The position numbers were made by a program, and so were the translations under genes. Positions 20,007-28,192 of a stretch of 64,000 bases of DNA are shown in pieces (position 1 is the stretch's first letter; every line of letters starts with the position of its first letter). The notes beneath the pieces are model-generated. The model saw only the letters and a program-made list of their open reading frames with translations. It was not told where the DNA came from and searched no databases. The stretch covers positions 94,320-158,319 of the forward strand of contig JAPLSY010000029.1 of assembly GCA_026398415.1 (NCBI GenBank), read 5' to 3'. Source of the stretch: Kiritimatiellota bacterium (lineage in GTDB: Bacteria > Verrucomicrobiota > Kiritimatiellia > JAAZAB01).

Positions 20007-20821
20007 ATCCTCTGGCTGGACCGCAGACCTTGAACACAAAAGGCCGGAACCTCCCGGCGCCGGAAGTAGGCCAGGTTCGGACTGGCGGCTGGCTCGGCCA
20101 CACGGGAGACCACGGCGGGATGCCAGAGGTGCAGGGCGCCGGCTTCCATGATCAGCGACCGACCACGTACGCCGGCCTTGTGCAGACGCATGGAAAAATC
20201 GTCATCCTCAAGTCCCCAGCCGACATAGGCTTCGTCAAATCCGTTGACCCGCTCGATATCCTCGCGGAAGATTGAAAAATGACACCCTAAAATTTTGGGC
20301 TTATGACGCTTGGCCAGGCCGAAGCGGCGCAACCATGCATTGCGCTGAAATTGACGGTGCGCGCGACGCAGGTGGCTTCTGTCCGCATCCTCCCAGAGAA
20401 CTTCCAATAACCGGGGATGCATCGCCTGCTGGAGCGCCTCTTCCGTTTCCACATCGCCAACACATGCCCGGTTGGCCGCTAGGAACCAGCCACGGCGTGC
20501 CGACTTTACATGTGCCATGACCGCATTCGGCAAGAGGAGGATATCGCAGTCCAGTGAAATGATGTAATCGCCGCTGGCTTGACGTAGGGCGTTGTTGCGC
20601 GCGGCGGCCAGGCGGTAGCCGCAGTCCTCCTGCCGAACATAGCGAACGGGAAATGGCAGATCCGGAAACACTGCCTGCATCCGGCTCACATTGTCTGCGC
20701 TGGAGCCATCATCCGAAACGACCACTTCATCCACGCGCTGGGTACTGAGTGCCAGTGCCCGCAGGCAGGCAATCAGCATGATCGGCCGGTTATAGACGGT
20801 TACAATGACGGTGGTTTTCAT
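20003..20821 (-). CDS. Family 2 glycosyltransferase
   Basis: A 272-residue GT-A fold glycosyltransferase. It starts MKTTVIVTVYNRPIML, has VVVSDDGSSADN for nucleotide-sugar binding, SLDCDILLLPNAV as the DxD-like metal site, and NGFDEAYVGWGLEDDDFSM, the galactosyltransferase-type C-terminal motif. There is no transmembrane segment. The start overlaps the lpxB stop (ATGA) and the stop overlaps the oxidoreductase start (ATGA), giving a tightly coupled trio. The position next to lpxB suggests addition of a sugar to lipopolysaccharide core or another surface glycan; acceptor and donor are unknown. Confidence 0.85.
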   Translation of the reverse strand: MKTTVIVTVYNRPIMLIACLRALALSTQRVDEVVVSDDGSSADNVSRMQAVFPDLPFPVRYVRQEDCGYRLAAARNNALRQASGDYIISLDCDILLLPNAVMAHVKSARRGWFLAANRACVGDVETEEALQQAMHPRLLEVLWEDADRSHLRRAHRQFQRNAWLRRFGLAKRHKPKILGCHFSIFREDIERVNGFDEAYVGWGLEDDDFSMRLHKAGVRGRSLIMEAGALHLWHPAVVSRVAEPAASPNLAYFRRREVPAFCVQGLRSSQRI

Positions 20822-21951
20822 AATTCCTGTAAAATAATATCCGCGGCGTGCTCCGCGGCCTGCGGATCGCCCAGCGCTTGGCTGACGCGGTTAAGGCCGG
20901 CCAGCATCGCTTCCCGTTCGGGTCCGTCGCGTAGGAGCGGCGCCAGCGCCGCGGCCATCGCTTCCGGACGCGCCTTATGTTGGATGAATTCCGGACACAG
21001 GCGCTCGCCAGCCACGATATTGACCATGCCCAGGTAAGGCACACGGATCAGAAGCCGCCCGATACAATAGGTGGCCCAGGCCACGCGGTAAACCACGAGC
21101 ATGGGACAGCGCATCAAAGCCGTTTCGATCGTGGCCGTGCCGGACGCCACCAGCGCCGCGCGCGCCTGGCGCAAGACCTGCCGCGTCTGCCCGGCTACCA
21201 CGGATACATGCTCCGGCCCCTTGCCCTGCTGACCCATCACGGTACGTACCCAGCCGGCCACTTCCTCCGACGGTGCGGCGATGATGAATCCGGCGTCGGG
21301 AAATTGCCGTTGTACATGCGCCGCCGTCGCCCACATCACCGGCAGGATGCGATTAACTTCATGATAGCGGCTCCCGGGCAAAAGCGCAATACGCGGTTCG
21401 CCTTGCCAGGGTAATGGCGCCAGAGGCGCCGCGCGCGCTGCGGCCGCCTGCGCCACCAACGGGTGACCCACAAAATCCACGCGCAAGCCGCTATCCTTGA
21501 ACACGTCCACTTCGAAAGGAAAAATCGCCAGCAGGCGATCCACGACCCGCGCCATCCGCGGAATGCGGCCGCGGTTCCAGGCCCACACTTGCGGGCAAAT
21601 ATAATAGAGCACTTTTAAGCCCAACGCATGCGCACGGGCGGCAAACCGGAGATTGAATCCCGGATAGTCCACCAGCAGAATGGCATCCGGCCGGCGTTCA
21701 CGGGCCAGCTCCAGCATCGCGTTAAATACCCGGTTAAAAAAACGAAACCGGAACAGGACTTCCGTCAGGCCCAAAACCGCCATGTCGCGAACGTCATAAT
21801 GGATTTCCATGCCGGCCGCGCGCAGATTATCGCCGCCGATGCCGAAGCACTCGAGGTCGGGCCGGCGCCGGCGGATTGCCCGCACCAGGGCGGCGGCGTG
21901 CATATCGCCCGAAATCTCCCCGGCAATGATCATGATGGATGGAGGTTTCAT
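20818..21951 (-). CDS. lpxB: Lipid-A-disaccharide synthase
   Basis: LpxB (family GT19) joins UDP-2,3-diacylglucosamine and lipid X to form the lipid A disaccharide at the inner membrane. The protein has 377 residues, the expected length. Landmarks are IIAGEISGDMHAAALVRAI at the start, CFGIGGDNLRAAGME, DYPGFNLRFAARAH, YYICPQVWAWNRGRI, FVGHPL, and LLPGSRYHEVNRILPVM. The C-terminus has the SGTATIE donor-binding loop. It belongs to a minus-strand group lpxI, Gfo/Idh, lpxB, GT2, oxidoreductase. Its presence shows a Gram-negative outer membrane with lipid A. Confidence 0.95.
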   Translation of the reverse strand: MKPPSIMIIAGEISGDMHAAALVRAIRRRRPDLECFGIGGDNLRAAGMEIHYDVRDMAVLGLTEVLFRFRFFNRVFNAMLELARERRPDAILLVDYPGFNLRFAARAHALGLKVLYYICPQVWAWNRGRIPRMARVVDRLLAIFPFEVDVFKDSGLRVDFVGHPLVAQAAAARAAPLAPLPWQGEPRIALLPGSRYHEVNRILPVMWATAAHVQRQFPDAGFIIAAPSEEVAGWVRTVMGQQGKGPEHVSVVAGQTRQVLRQARAALVASGTATIETALMRCPMLVVYRVAWATYCIGRLLIRVPYLGMVNIVAGERLCPEFIQHKARPEAMAAALAPLLRDGPEREAMLAGLNRVSQALGDPQAAEHAADIILQEL

Positions 21952-22002
21952 GGCATGAATTTACCCGCTAACCACGCGAAAGGAACGCGAAAGCTGTTAA
22001 CT

Positions 22003-22102
22003 TATCCGGCGTCAGGTGTTCAGTGTTCGGGCATCTGGTGTCCGGCATCCGGAGTCCTCTTCAGTCTTCTCCGGGCTGCCATCCGTCGTCTGTCGTCCAT
22101 CC
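22003..22102 (-). repeat. Degenerate heptamer-repeat spacer (Gfo/Idh - lpxB)
   Basis: From the base after the Gfo/Idh stop, the minus strand reads as 7-base words with a recurring GA at fixed phase, for example CGACAGA CGACGGA, continuing as GCCGGAC ACCAGAT. The period is 7 and the unit drifts along the array. It fills most of the spacer before lpxB. Confidence 0.7.
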
Positions 22103-23056
22103 TCAAGTAAGCGCCTGACCGCGGATCTGGCGGCAGATGGCCGCCGCCAGTTTCAGGGCCTCCGCTGCTTGCTCGCCGCTGACGACCGGCGCGCCGCGCG
22201 TGCGCACGCATTCGACAAACGCTGCCAATTCGTTTTTCAGCGGTTCGCTCTTCTCGATCGGCACCTTGCTCCGTTCGATGCGCGCCTCGGTCTTGCGGTA
22301 GATTTCCCCGGCCTGCTTTTCGTAATCCAGCGAGATGTAGGCATCCGCCTGGAACACGCGGATTTTACGTAAATGTTCCGGGCTGATCCGGCTGGTGGTC
22401 ACGTTGGCCACACAGCCGTTTTCGAACTCGAGACGCACGTTGGCGATATCCTCGCTGGGACTCAGGACCGGCACGCCTACGGCGTGAAACTCGCGCACGG
22501 GCGAGCGCACCAGGTGCAGGATGATTTCCAGGTCATGGATCATGAGGTCCAGCACCACGCTGACCTCCGTACCGCGCGGGGACTGTCCCGCGCGGGCGGG
22601 CGGGTAGGGCTGCAACCGGTGCGCCTCGATGAACCGCGGCCGCGTCAAAATGCCTTCCAGAAATTGCATCACGGGATTAAAGCGCTCGACGTGACCCACC
22701 TGCAGGACCAGGTTCTTCTGCTGGGCTTTGGCCACCATGGCCTCGGCATCGGCCATGCGCGTGGCAATCGGTTTTTCCACCAGCAGGTGCACACCACGTT
22801 CGAGAAAGGGCGCGGCCGCTTCGAAATGCTTGTCCGCCGGCACCACGATGCTGGCCGCCTCGACCATCCCGGCTAATTCGGCCATATCCGGTATGGCCCG
22901 TGTTCGATAGCGCTTGGCAATCTCTTCGGCCCGCGCCTGGTTGAGGTCATACACCCCCGCCAATTCGGCCGTCGGCAATTCCGAGTAAATACGGGCATGC
23001 CACTGCCCCAGACTGCCGACCCCCACCACGCCAACACGGACTTTATGATCGCTCAT
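22103..23056 (-). CDS. Gfo/Idh/MocA family oxidoreductase in lipid A cluster
   Basis: A 317-residue NAD(P)-dependent sugar dehydrogenase-like protein. ATG 23056 lies eight bases after GAAGGG. The N-terminal Rossmann motif is VGVVGVGSLGQWHARIYSE; the family EKP motif is in LLVEKPIATR; the C-terminal alpha/beta domain contains LDLMIHDLEIILHLV. It sits between lpxI and lpxB. In bacteria such as Acidithiobacillus and Leptospira, a Gfo/Idh enzyme (GnnA) makes UDP-3-keto-GlcNAc for 2,3-diamino sugar lipid A, so a similar role is a reasonable guess here. The partner aminotransferase (GnnB, DegT family) is not adjacent, although a DegT protein lies at 57929-59050. Confidence 0.82.
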   Translation of the reverse strand: MSDHKVRVGVVGVGSLGQWHARIYSELPTAELAGVYDLNQARAEEIAKRYRTRAIPDMAELAGMVEAASIVVPADKHFEAAAPFLERGVHLLVEKPIATRMADAEAMVAKAQQKNLVLQVGHVERFNPVMQFLEGILTRPRFIEAHRLQPYPPARAGQSPRGTEVSVVLDLMIHDLEIILHLVRSPVREFHAVGVPVLSPSEDIANVRLEFENGCVANVTTSRISPEHLRKIRVFQADAYISLDYEKQAGEIYRKTEARIERSKVPIEKSEPLKNELAAFVECVRTRGAPVVSGEQAAEALKLAAAICRQIRGQALT

Positions 23057-23125
23057 AGTATCAGCCCTTCCAACAAAATTACAAATTCCAGATTCCAAAT
23101 TCCAAGGAAATTAAATCAAAATCTA
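23057..23125 (-). repeat. Heptamer-repeat spacer (lpxI - Gfo/Idh)
   Basis: On the minus strand the unit TGGAATT recurs with period 7 (TGGAATT TGGAATC, then TGGAATT and TGTAATT) in the gap between the lpxI stop and the Gfo/Idh start. It is AT-richer than the other heptamer spacers but has the same period and position. Confidence 0.65.
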
Positions 23126-23139
23126 AAAAAGACAAACTT

Positions 23140-23991
23140 CTAATTCGAACCGCTCTTATTTTTTTTATCTTCCACTTCCACCGCGATGAATGCCAAATTT
23201 TGTTTGTCCGCGGCTTCAATGATTTGTTCCCGTTCCAGCAAGATGGTTCGGCGAGCTTCCATGGCCAGCACCGCCGCCTTGATTTTTTTCAGTACTGCCA
23301 TGGTGCGCAAGCCAACCACGGGAATGTCGTAGCGCATGTCGTGGCCCTGCCGCGCCACCTTCACCACCACGGCGCCGGCGCCCCCCAGCTTCCCGGCGCG
23401 CAGCATGGTCTCGTCCGTGCCCTCAAAGGCTTCCACCGCCAGGATCACGCCTTCCTTGACCACGACGGTCTGCCCGATTTCCAGGGCGCTGGTGGCCTTG
23501 GCCGCCTGGAGTCCCAGTTCGATATCCAGCCGTTCGCGCTCGGTCGGCGCGCGGCGGCTGAGCAAGCCCGGGGCCGGCATGGTGTCTTCCATAAACCTGT
23601 AGGCCGGCAGGAGCTCGACCCCGATGGCATGAAGTTCATCCCCGATGGCGCCGAAAATGGTTCGGGCGTTCCGGTCTTTCAGACGGGCCAGGATCGCCAG
23701 CGCGCGAACATCCAGGCGGACATGAAAAAGATTCGAAGGCGTAATCTGGCCGGCCATAACCGCCTGGACGACCCCATGCTGACGAAAGGCTTCCAGCATG
23801 GCCTCCAATTGACCGACATGCAGCCACACGACTTGATCGGCCGCCTTTTCGATTACCGGATCGGTTTCCCCGTGGAACGCAACGGCCACAACCTGCCGCA
23901 CGCCCTGTTTTCGGGCGCCTTCCGCCAGGAGTCGCGGATACGCGCCGCGCCCGGCAATGATTCCCAATTTTTCCGGTATGGCCTGATTCAT
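23140..23991 (-). CDS. lpxI: UDP-2,3-diacylglucosamine pyrophosphatase LpxI
   Basis: LpxI (DUF1009) hydrolyses UDP-2,3-diacylglucosamine to lipid X, the step before LpxB, and replaces LpxH in many bacteria. The protein has 283 residues. Landmarks are KLGIIAGRGAYPRLLAEGAR, GQLEAMLEAFRQHGV with VMAGQITPSNLF, FMEDTMPAPGLLSRRAPTE, and KLGGAGAVVVKVARQGHDMR followed by DIPVVGLRTM. The start at 23991 gives the normal N-terminus. It is the first gene of the lipid A group on the minus strand. Identification is firm. Confidence 0.93.
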   Translation of the reverse strand: MNQAIPEKLGIIAGRGAYPRLLAEGARKQGVRQVVAVAFHGETDPVIEKAADQVVWLHVGQLEAMLEAFRQHGVVQAVMAGQITPSNLFHVRLDVRALAILARLKDRNARTIFGAIGDELHAIGVELLPAYRFMEDTMPAPGLLSRRAPTERERLDIELGLQAAKATSALEIGQTVVVKEGVILAVEAFEGTDETMLRAGKLGGAGAVVVKVARQGHDMRYDIPVVGLRTMAVLKKIKAAVLAMEARRTILLEREQIIEAADKQNLAFIAVEVEDKKNKSGSN

Positions 23992-24631
23992 GTTGCTCCT
24001 TTATCCCCCGTGCACTCTGGCGGCATTTCTGATCTTTTATACCCGCAAAGACCTTGAAGAAGAAGAAAAATATTTACCAATTTCCGGCTCCTTGAAAAAG
24101 ATTCTCTTGGGCACTTGATCCGGCGTTATGCTGAAGCCAATAACAATGGATAAGTGTAACGGGCCTAGCTGGAAATACGGATGCGAGCGAACTTGAAGGG
24201 GCCGGGTTATGAATTCCAAGCGGAAGGCAATAGCGCTTGTCCGGCTTAAGTCCGGATCGCGCCGCGCAATTTACCTTTGCCGCCACTTGTCCGGACCGGG
24301 CAATTGTGCAAAGGGTCGTTGCCCAAATCAGTTGGCTAGAAAAGGTGTCCGTCCGAGAAGCTTGGTATAAATATTATTTTCTCGAGTTGGCCATTTTCAT
24401 CTCCCCGAATTTTCTGACACAGATTCCGCTTGCACGTTCCCAGTGATCAAGGCGCAATCCGAAAAGCCAGTTGAAAGAGGCAATAAACCAGACGACGGAT
24501 GACAGATGACGAACCTAAGGACGGAGGGGAAAGACTGACGACTAACTGGCTTTTCCGGCAGACCTTATTTGCTTGCATGAGAAGGCTTGGCCCCGATGCT
24601 CACGAACGGAAGAACATCGCCTTGTTCCAAT
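23992..24631. other. Intergenic region upstream of lpxI
   Basis: About 640 bases between the DUF4838 gene and lpxI. Apart from the heptamer block at 24484-24545 I see no gene, RNA or promoter that I can support. Short open frames such as 24237-24446 have no ribosome site or recognisable protein features. Confidence 0.4.
24484..24545 (+). repeat. Heptamer-repeat block downstream of the DUF4838 gene
   Basis: Plus strand in 7-base steps, for example ACCAGAC GACGGAT, then GACAGAT GACGAAC. It belongs to the same GAC/GGA-type heptamer family as the trpG-trpD spacer, but here the GA-rich strand is opposite to the direction of the flanking genes. Confidence 0.6.
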
Positions 24632-26584
24632 TCACATTGGACGGATCGCCGACGGCCGTTTGATCCGTGAGCCGGGAAGACGCTTAACCGGCGATTTTTC
24701 CCGCATTGTTTGCAGTTCCTTTTGCAGGTTATCGTTGTTTTCCTGCAGTTTGCCACTGGAGCAGCGCGCCTCCATCTGCGCCCGTCGGGTGGCTTCATAC
24801 CGTTGGATAATCTTTTCGCGATCCCATGGCATGGCCTGGCCGGCCGGCAGCTGTTTCTCCAATTGCGACCACATGCCATAGAGCCCGCCATCTACCGGGA
24901 TGCGTTCGCGCTGGACATTCAAAAGTGCTGCCGCATTTTGCCCGCACAACGCCTCCGCCTCGTCCAGCAGGCGCTGGCAGGTCTTGTAAAAATTCAACGT
25001 CAAATAGGGGCGCTGGAACGTTTGGATTGACGCCGACATTGCCGGCGTCGCCGCTATCCGCCCTTCCATGTAATTCAAATATTCCGCCATTTTACCAGCC
25101 GCCGGGCCGTAAAAGCCGTCCATGAAGGTCTTAATCAAAAGTGCCGGGTCCTGGTCGGGATTTTGCATCAGCTTCAGTCCCAGCCAGCGTTTCAGGGCAA
25201 AGAAACTGGTGGTCTCGCTTTTTTCACATTCCACAAACATTATTTCCACATTGCTGTCATGAAACAGTTTCAGATCTGGTTGCAGGCAACGCAGGTTCAC
25301 GTAGGGCGAAGGAATATCCTCGTAGTTAAATGAATATAGAATCCAATAATCCCAGACGGCCAGGTGCTGGGCTATTTTTGACCAGCCGACCAGGGTTTCG
25401 TAAGGTTTGCGATTAGCCGGGTGGGTCATCGGACGAAACAGATCGGGATGGTCATCGCGCTTATTCTTTGGCGGCGGCCATTCGGCGTTCAATTGGGCCA
25501 CACGAATCATGACGTTGTCGCGGGACCGGATCGTCCTGGGCGGCTTGAGGGTCGTCTGATAGGCAAATGTTTCGACCAGCACGTCGGGATATTCGGCTTT
25601 AATCCCATCGGCCAATGAGTTCAGCAGGTCAACCAGGGGGCCGCTGACCGCCCCTTCCCGTTCGCAGAATGCCTTGCATTCCGGGCACTGGCAAACCAAC
25701 TCGTTATCATTTTGCTCGACAGCGTAGATCCGCGGCGGCTGGCATCCGGCCCTGGCTGCGGCTTCGCGGTCTTTGGCGATAAATCCTTTCAATTGTTTGA
25801 GCATCAGCTTGCGGACTTCCGGATGCGTCAGGCAAATCTGGCCGGGTCCAACGCCGTTGGAAGAGACCACCCGCACGCCGGCCTCGTTCAATGCCAGATA
25901 TTCGGGATGGTTGGCAGGCCATTCCTTCGAATAGTAATAAAAGGTATGACAGCCGTTGGGTGCGCCATAGACCCTTCCAGATCCAAAGGCTGATGTGGAC
26001 TCTTTATTTCGGAAGCGGAAGCGCTCGGTATCGATGCCGATATCTGCGGCTGTGTAAATCCGCCGGTCCCAAAATGCCGGCTGGCCGCGGATATCCATTT
26101 TTTTCAGGACCAGGTCGGGCCGGGCCGGGATCGTTTCCGTAAATTCGTCGAACCAATGACAGTCAACCTGCTTTTCCAGGAACTCGTAGACCGCATAGAG
26201 CGTGCCGCGCGGCCGACCGCCGGCCAGGACCAGGTTTTTCCCACAGCTCTTAATGATCCATTCCTCGTCGCCCATGGTGGCCAGGTCAAGGCCCTGCTTA
26301 CGGGCAAAATCCGTCCAACCGACGTAAATGGCATGCGGAGGTATAACGGCATTGGTCTCGGAAACCACCGCAAAGCGGTCCCCCGTGATCTTCTGCAGGT
26401 GCGCGCCCAAGTCCTCCACCGCGAATTGTTCAGCCGGCGTGGGCTTGGCGCTTTGGACGATCGCATAATCGGTTTGGCCGTTACGCGCGAGATCCAGTTC
26501 TTGCGCTTCCGCGTCCGGATTGCCGAACAATCCCGCCAAAAAGCCCACGGTTACTAATCCGCTGATTGCGAACAAGTGATACAT
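24632..26584 (-). CDS. DUF4838 domain protein with glycosidase-like N-terminus, secreted
   Basis: A 650-residue predicted secreted protein. ATG 26584 is chosen because it starts a classical signal peptide, MYHLFAISGLVTVGFLAGLF, with cleavage near AEAQ. The first part resembles the alpha-glucuronidase/hexosaminidase N-terminal domain (EQFAVEDLGAHLQKITGD, then IIKSCGKNLVLAGGRPRGTLY and AVYEFLEKQVDCHWF). The central part is DUF4838 (YAVEQNDNELVCQCPECKAF and RDNVMIRVAQLNAEW, then WDYWILYSFNYEDIPSPYVN). Such proteins are common in Lentisphaerota, Kiritimatiellota and Bacteroidota polysaccharide-use loci and are probably glycoside hydrolases, but no activity is assigned here. The CxCxxC cysteines could bind metal. 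The C-terminal tail after about residue 600 is low-complexity and basic. Confidence 0.78.
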   Translation of the reverse strand: MYHLFAISGLVTVGFLAGLFGNPDAEAQELDLARNGQTDYAIVQSAKPTPAEQFAVEDLGAHLQKITGDRFAVVSETNAVIPPHAIYVGWTDFARKQGLDLATMGDEEWIIKSCGKNLVLAGGRPRGTLYAVYEFLEKQVDCHWFDEFTETIPARPDLVLKKMDIRGQPAFWDRRIYTAADIGIDTERFRFRNKESTSAFGSGRVYGAPNGCHTFYYYSKEWPANHPEYLALNEAGVRVVSSNGVGPGQICLTHPEVRKLMLKQLKGFIAKDREAAARAGCQPPRIYAVEQNDNELVCQCPECKAFCEREGAVSGPLVDLLNSLADGIKAEYPDVLVETFAYQTTLKPPRTIRSRDNVMIRVAQLNAEWPPPKNKRDDHPDLFRPMTHPANRKPYETLVGWSKIAQHLAVWDYWILYSFNYEDIPSPYVNLRCLQPDLKLFHDSNVEIMFVECEKSETTSFFALKRWLGLKLMQNPDQDPALLIKTFMDGFYGPAAGKMAEYLNYMEGRIAATPAMSASIQTFQRPYLTLNFYKTCQRLLDEAEALCGQNAAALLNVQRERIPVDGGLYGMWSQLEKQLPAGQAMPWDREKIIQRYEATRRAQMEARCSSGKLQENNDNLQKELQTMREKSPVKRLPGSRIKRPSAIRPM

Positions 26585-26821
26585 GACTTGTTTTCCTCGC
26601 TCTCGCTTTATTTTTTTAACTATACCATGTTTAGGAACATTTTTCGCCACCGCTTGACTATGAGAAAAATTGTTAAAATATATCCTGAAAACACATCGCT
26701 ATTCAATCCCTATATTCAGAACACACCCCGGTTTTTTACAAATTGAAAGGACTTGCCGGTGTCCGGTCACTCAGGCTATACTGATTTAAATGACGGGGCC
26801 GATGGATAACGGATAAACCTT

Positions 26822-27772
26822 ATGGCCGAGTTAGTTAACACTTTTTCCTGGTCCATTTCCGCACGGGCGGATTTTGAAGAGTGCCCGCGCCGCCGGTACC
26901 TGGCCAAGTACGCTATGTGGGGCGGATGGAAGGCGGATGCCCCGGACTTGGCCCGCGCGGCTTACCGGCTGGGCAAAATGGAAAACCGGTTCACGCTCCA
27001 GGGCAATGCCGTGGAACGTGCCGTCATGTGGGCGTTTCGGCAGACGCAGGCGGGCAAGCCGGTCACCGTAACCCAAGCCTATGAAACGGTCGTCAAGCCT
27101 TACCTGAATCAATGCTGGAACGCGTCTAAAAAGAAACTGTGGCAGGCCAATCCCAAAAAGCATTGTTGTCTGCACGAACATTACTACCCCGCGCATCACC
27201 ATACGCCCGAGGCGGACATGACCGCGCGCATGATCGAGCAGATCAAGCGCTGTCTGGCTAACTTTCTGGAGCAGGTCCTTCCGCGCCTAGGGTCCGTGCG
27301 TCCGGAGCAGGAGGTGCTAATCGCGCACGCGGATGGCGGCGACCCTGAATCGTTTCTGTTTGAATCCATCAAGGTCTATGCCATCCCGGATTATGCCTAT
27401 CGTTCGGAGGATCTCCTGCACATTCACGACTGGAAGGCGGGGAGCGAGAAACCGGCGCACCAGGACCAAATGGCTATTTACGGTCTCTGGGCCCATACCA
27501 AACACGCCCTCCCGCCCGAGCGCATCCAGGTGCACCTGGAATACCTCTCGAAGGGCGCCACCCAGAGCATGGCCCTGACCGATCACGACCTGGAGTACGC
27601 CCGCGGGTTAATCCGCGAATCAGTCGCATCAATGGCTGAATACCTGGTGGCAGGCGACATCCGCAGGAACCAGTCCCTGCCGCAGGAAGACTGGGAACAA
27701 TCCGCCGATCTCGATACCTGCCGGCAATGCCGGTTCTACGAGCTTTGCAAAAGCGAACTGGAACTGGCCTGA
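26822..27772 (+). CDS. RecB/Cas4-like PD-(D/E)XK nuclease with predicted 4Fe-4S cluster
   Basis: A 316-residue nuclease-like protein. It starts near SWSISARADFEECPRRRYLA, the Cys-Pro-Arg-Arg opening typical of Cas4/AddB/RecB-family nucleases. The core has IPDYAYRSEDLLHIHDWKAG (Asp...Asp-Trp-Lys, the PD-(D/E)XK site) followed by the QDQMAIYGLWA helix. The C-terminus has CRQCRFYELC, completing with the N-terminal Cys a four-cysteine Fe-S arrangement. Members act as 5'-3' exonucleases in DNA repair or in CRISPR adaptation; no cas genes or repeats are present, so a repair role is more likely. It stands alone, divergent from the DUF4838 gene. Confidence 0.82.
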   Translation: MAELVNTFSWSISARADFEECPRRRYLAKYAMWGGWKADAPDLARAAYRLGKMENRFTLQGNAVERAVMWAFRQTQAGKPVTVTQAYETVVKPYLNQCWNASKKKLWQANPKKHCCLHEHYYPAHHHTPEADMTARMIEQIKRCLANFLEQVLPRLGSVRPEQEVLIAHADGGDPESFLFESIKVYAIPDYAYRSEDLLHIHDWKAGSEKPAHQDQMAIYGLWAHTKHALPPERIQVHLEYLSKGATQSMALTDHDLEYARGLIRESVASMAEYLVAGDIRRNQSLPQEDWEQSADLDTCRQCRFYELCKSELELA

Positions 27773-27793
27773 GTTTATAATGCCGCCGGGGAG

Positions 27794-28081
27794 TCAAAGA
27801 CCCAGCCTGGCCTGCACCGCCGCCACGGTTACGCCGGTGATGGCAATGCGTTTATGGCGCGAGCTGTGCCCGGCCACAATAATCAAGTCGCGCGCGGGCA
27901 CATCCAGTATCCGGCTGAGGAACGCGATCAACGCATCGTTGGCCTTGCCATCCACCGGGGGCGAGCGCAGGCGGATCTTGACGGCATCCCCATGCAGACC
28001 CTGTACTTGATCCTGCGCGGCGCGCGGACAGGCATGCACGGACAGCATCACACCGGTTTTGGTTGCGGTAATCCAGTTCAT
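27794..28081 (-). CDS. YggU/DUF167 family protein
   Basis: A 95-residue DUF167 (UPF0235) protein. Landmarks are MLSVHACPRAAQDQVQGLHG, VKIRLRSPPVDGKANDALIA and a basic SSRHKRIAITG stretch. The function of the family is unknown. ATG 28081 gives the usual N-terminus MNWITATKTG; the frame extends to 28108 without a better ribosome site. It converges with the nuclease gene and diverges from trpE, sharing a short upstream region that holds the trp promoter. Confidence 0.82.
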   Translation of the reverse strand: MNWITATKTGVMLSVHACPRAAQDQVQGLHGDAVKIRLRSPPVDGKANDALIAFLSRILDVPARDLIIVAGHSSRHKRIAITGVTVAAVQARLGL

Positions 28082-28155
28082 GACGCAGGCCAGTATAGAA
28101 TCGCGCATCGGCAAAACAATCTCAAACGCGTATCAAAAAAAGTTTATTTTTTCTG

Positions 28156-28189
28156 TTGACAGCGCCCGACTGTTTCTATATATAGAAAC
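28156..28189 (+). promoter_or_regulatory. trp operon promoter with overlapping 18-bp operator-like palindrome
   Basis: TTGACA (28156-28161), exactly 17 bases, TATATA (28179-28184). The perfect palindrome GTTTCTATATATAGAAAC (28172-28189) covers the -10 box. The trpE ATG at 28193 begins only nine bases after the -10 box, so transcription should start within about two bases of the ATG, and no ribosome site is present. This predicts a leaderless or nearly leaderless mRNA, no attenuator, and repression by a dimeric protein binding the palindrome. Confidence 0.75.
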
Positions 28190-28192
28190 ACC

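Noticed and set aside
22103..23056. Naming this Gfo/Idh protein GnnA
   Set aside because: Context is suggestive, but no GnnB or lpxA lies adjacent and the sequence alone does not decide it.
28115..28192. Trp attenuator or leader peptide
   Set aside because: The promoter lies too close to the trpE ATG to leave room for a leader; no Trp-rich small ORF is present.
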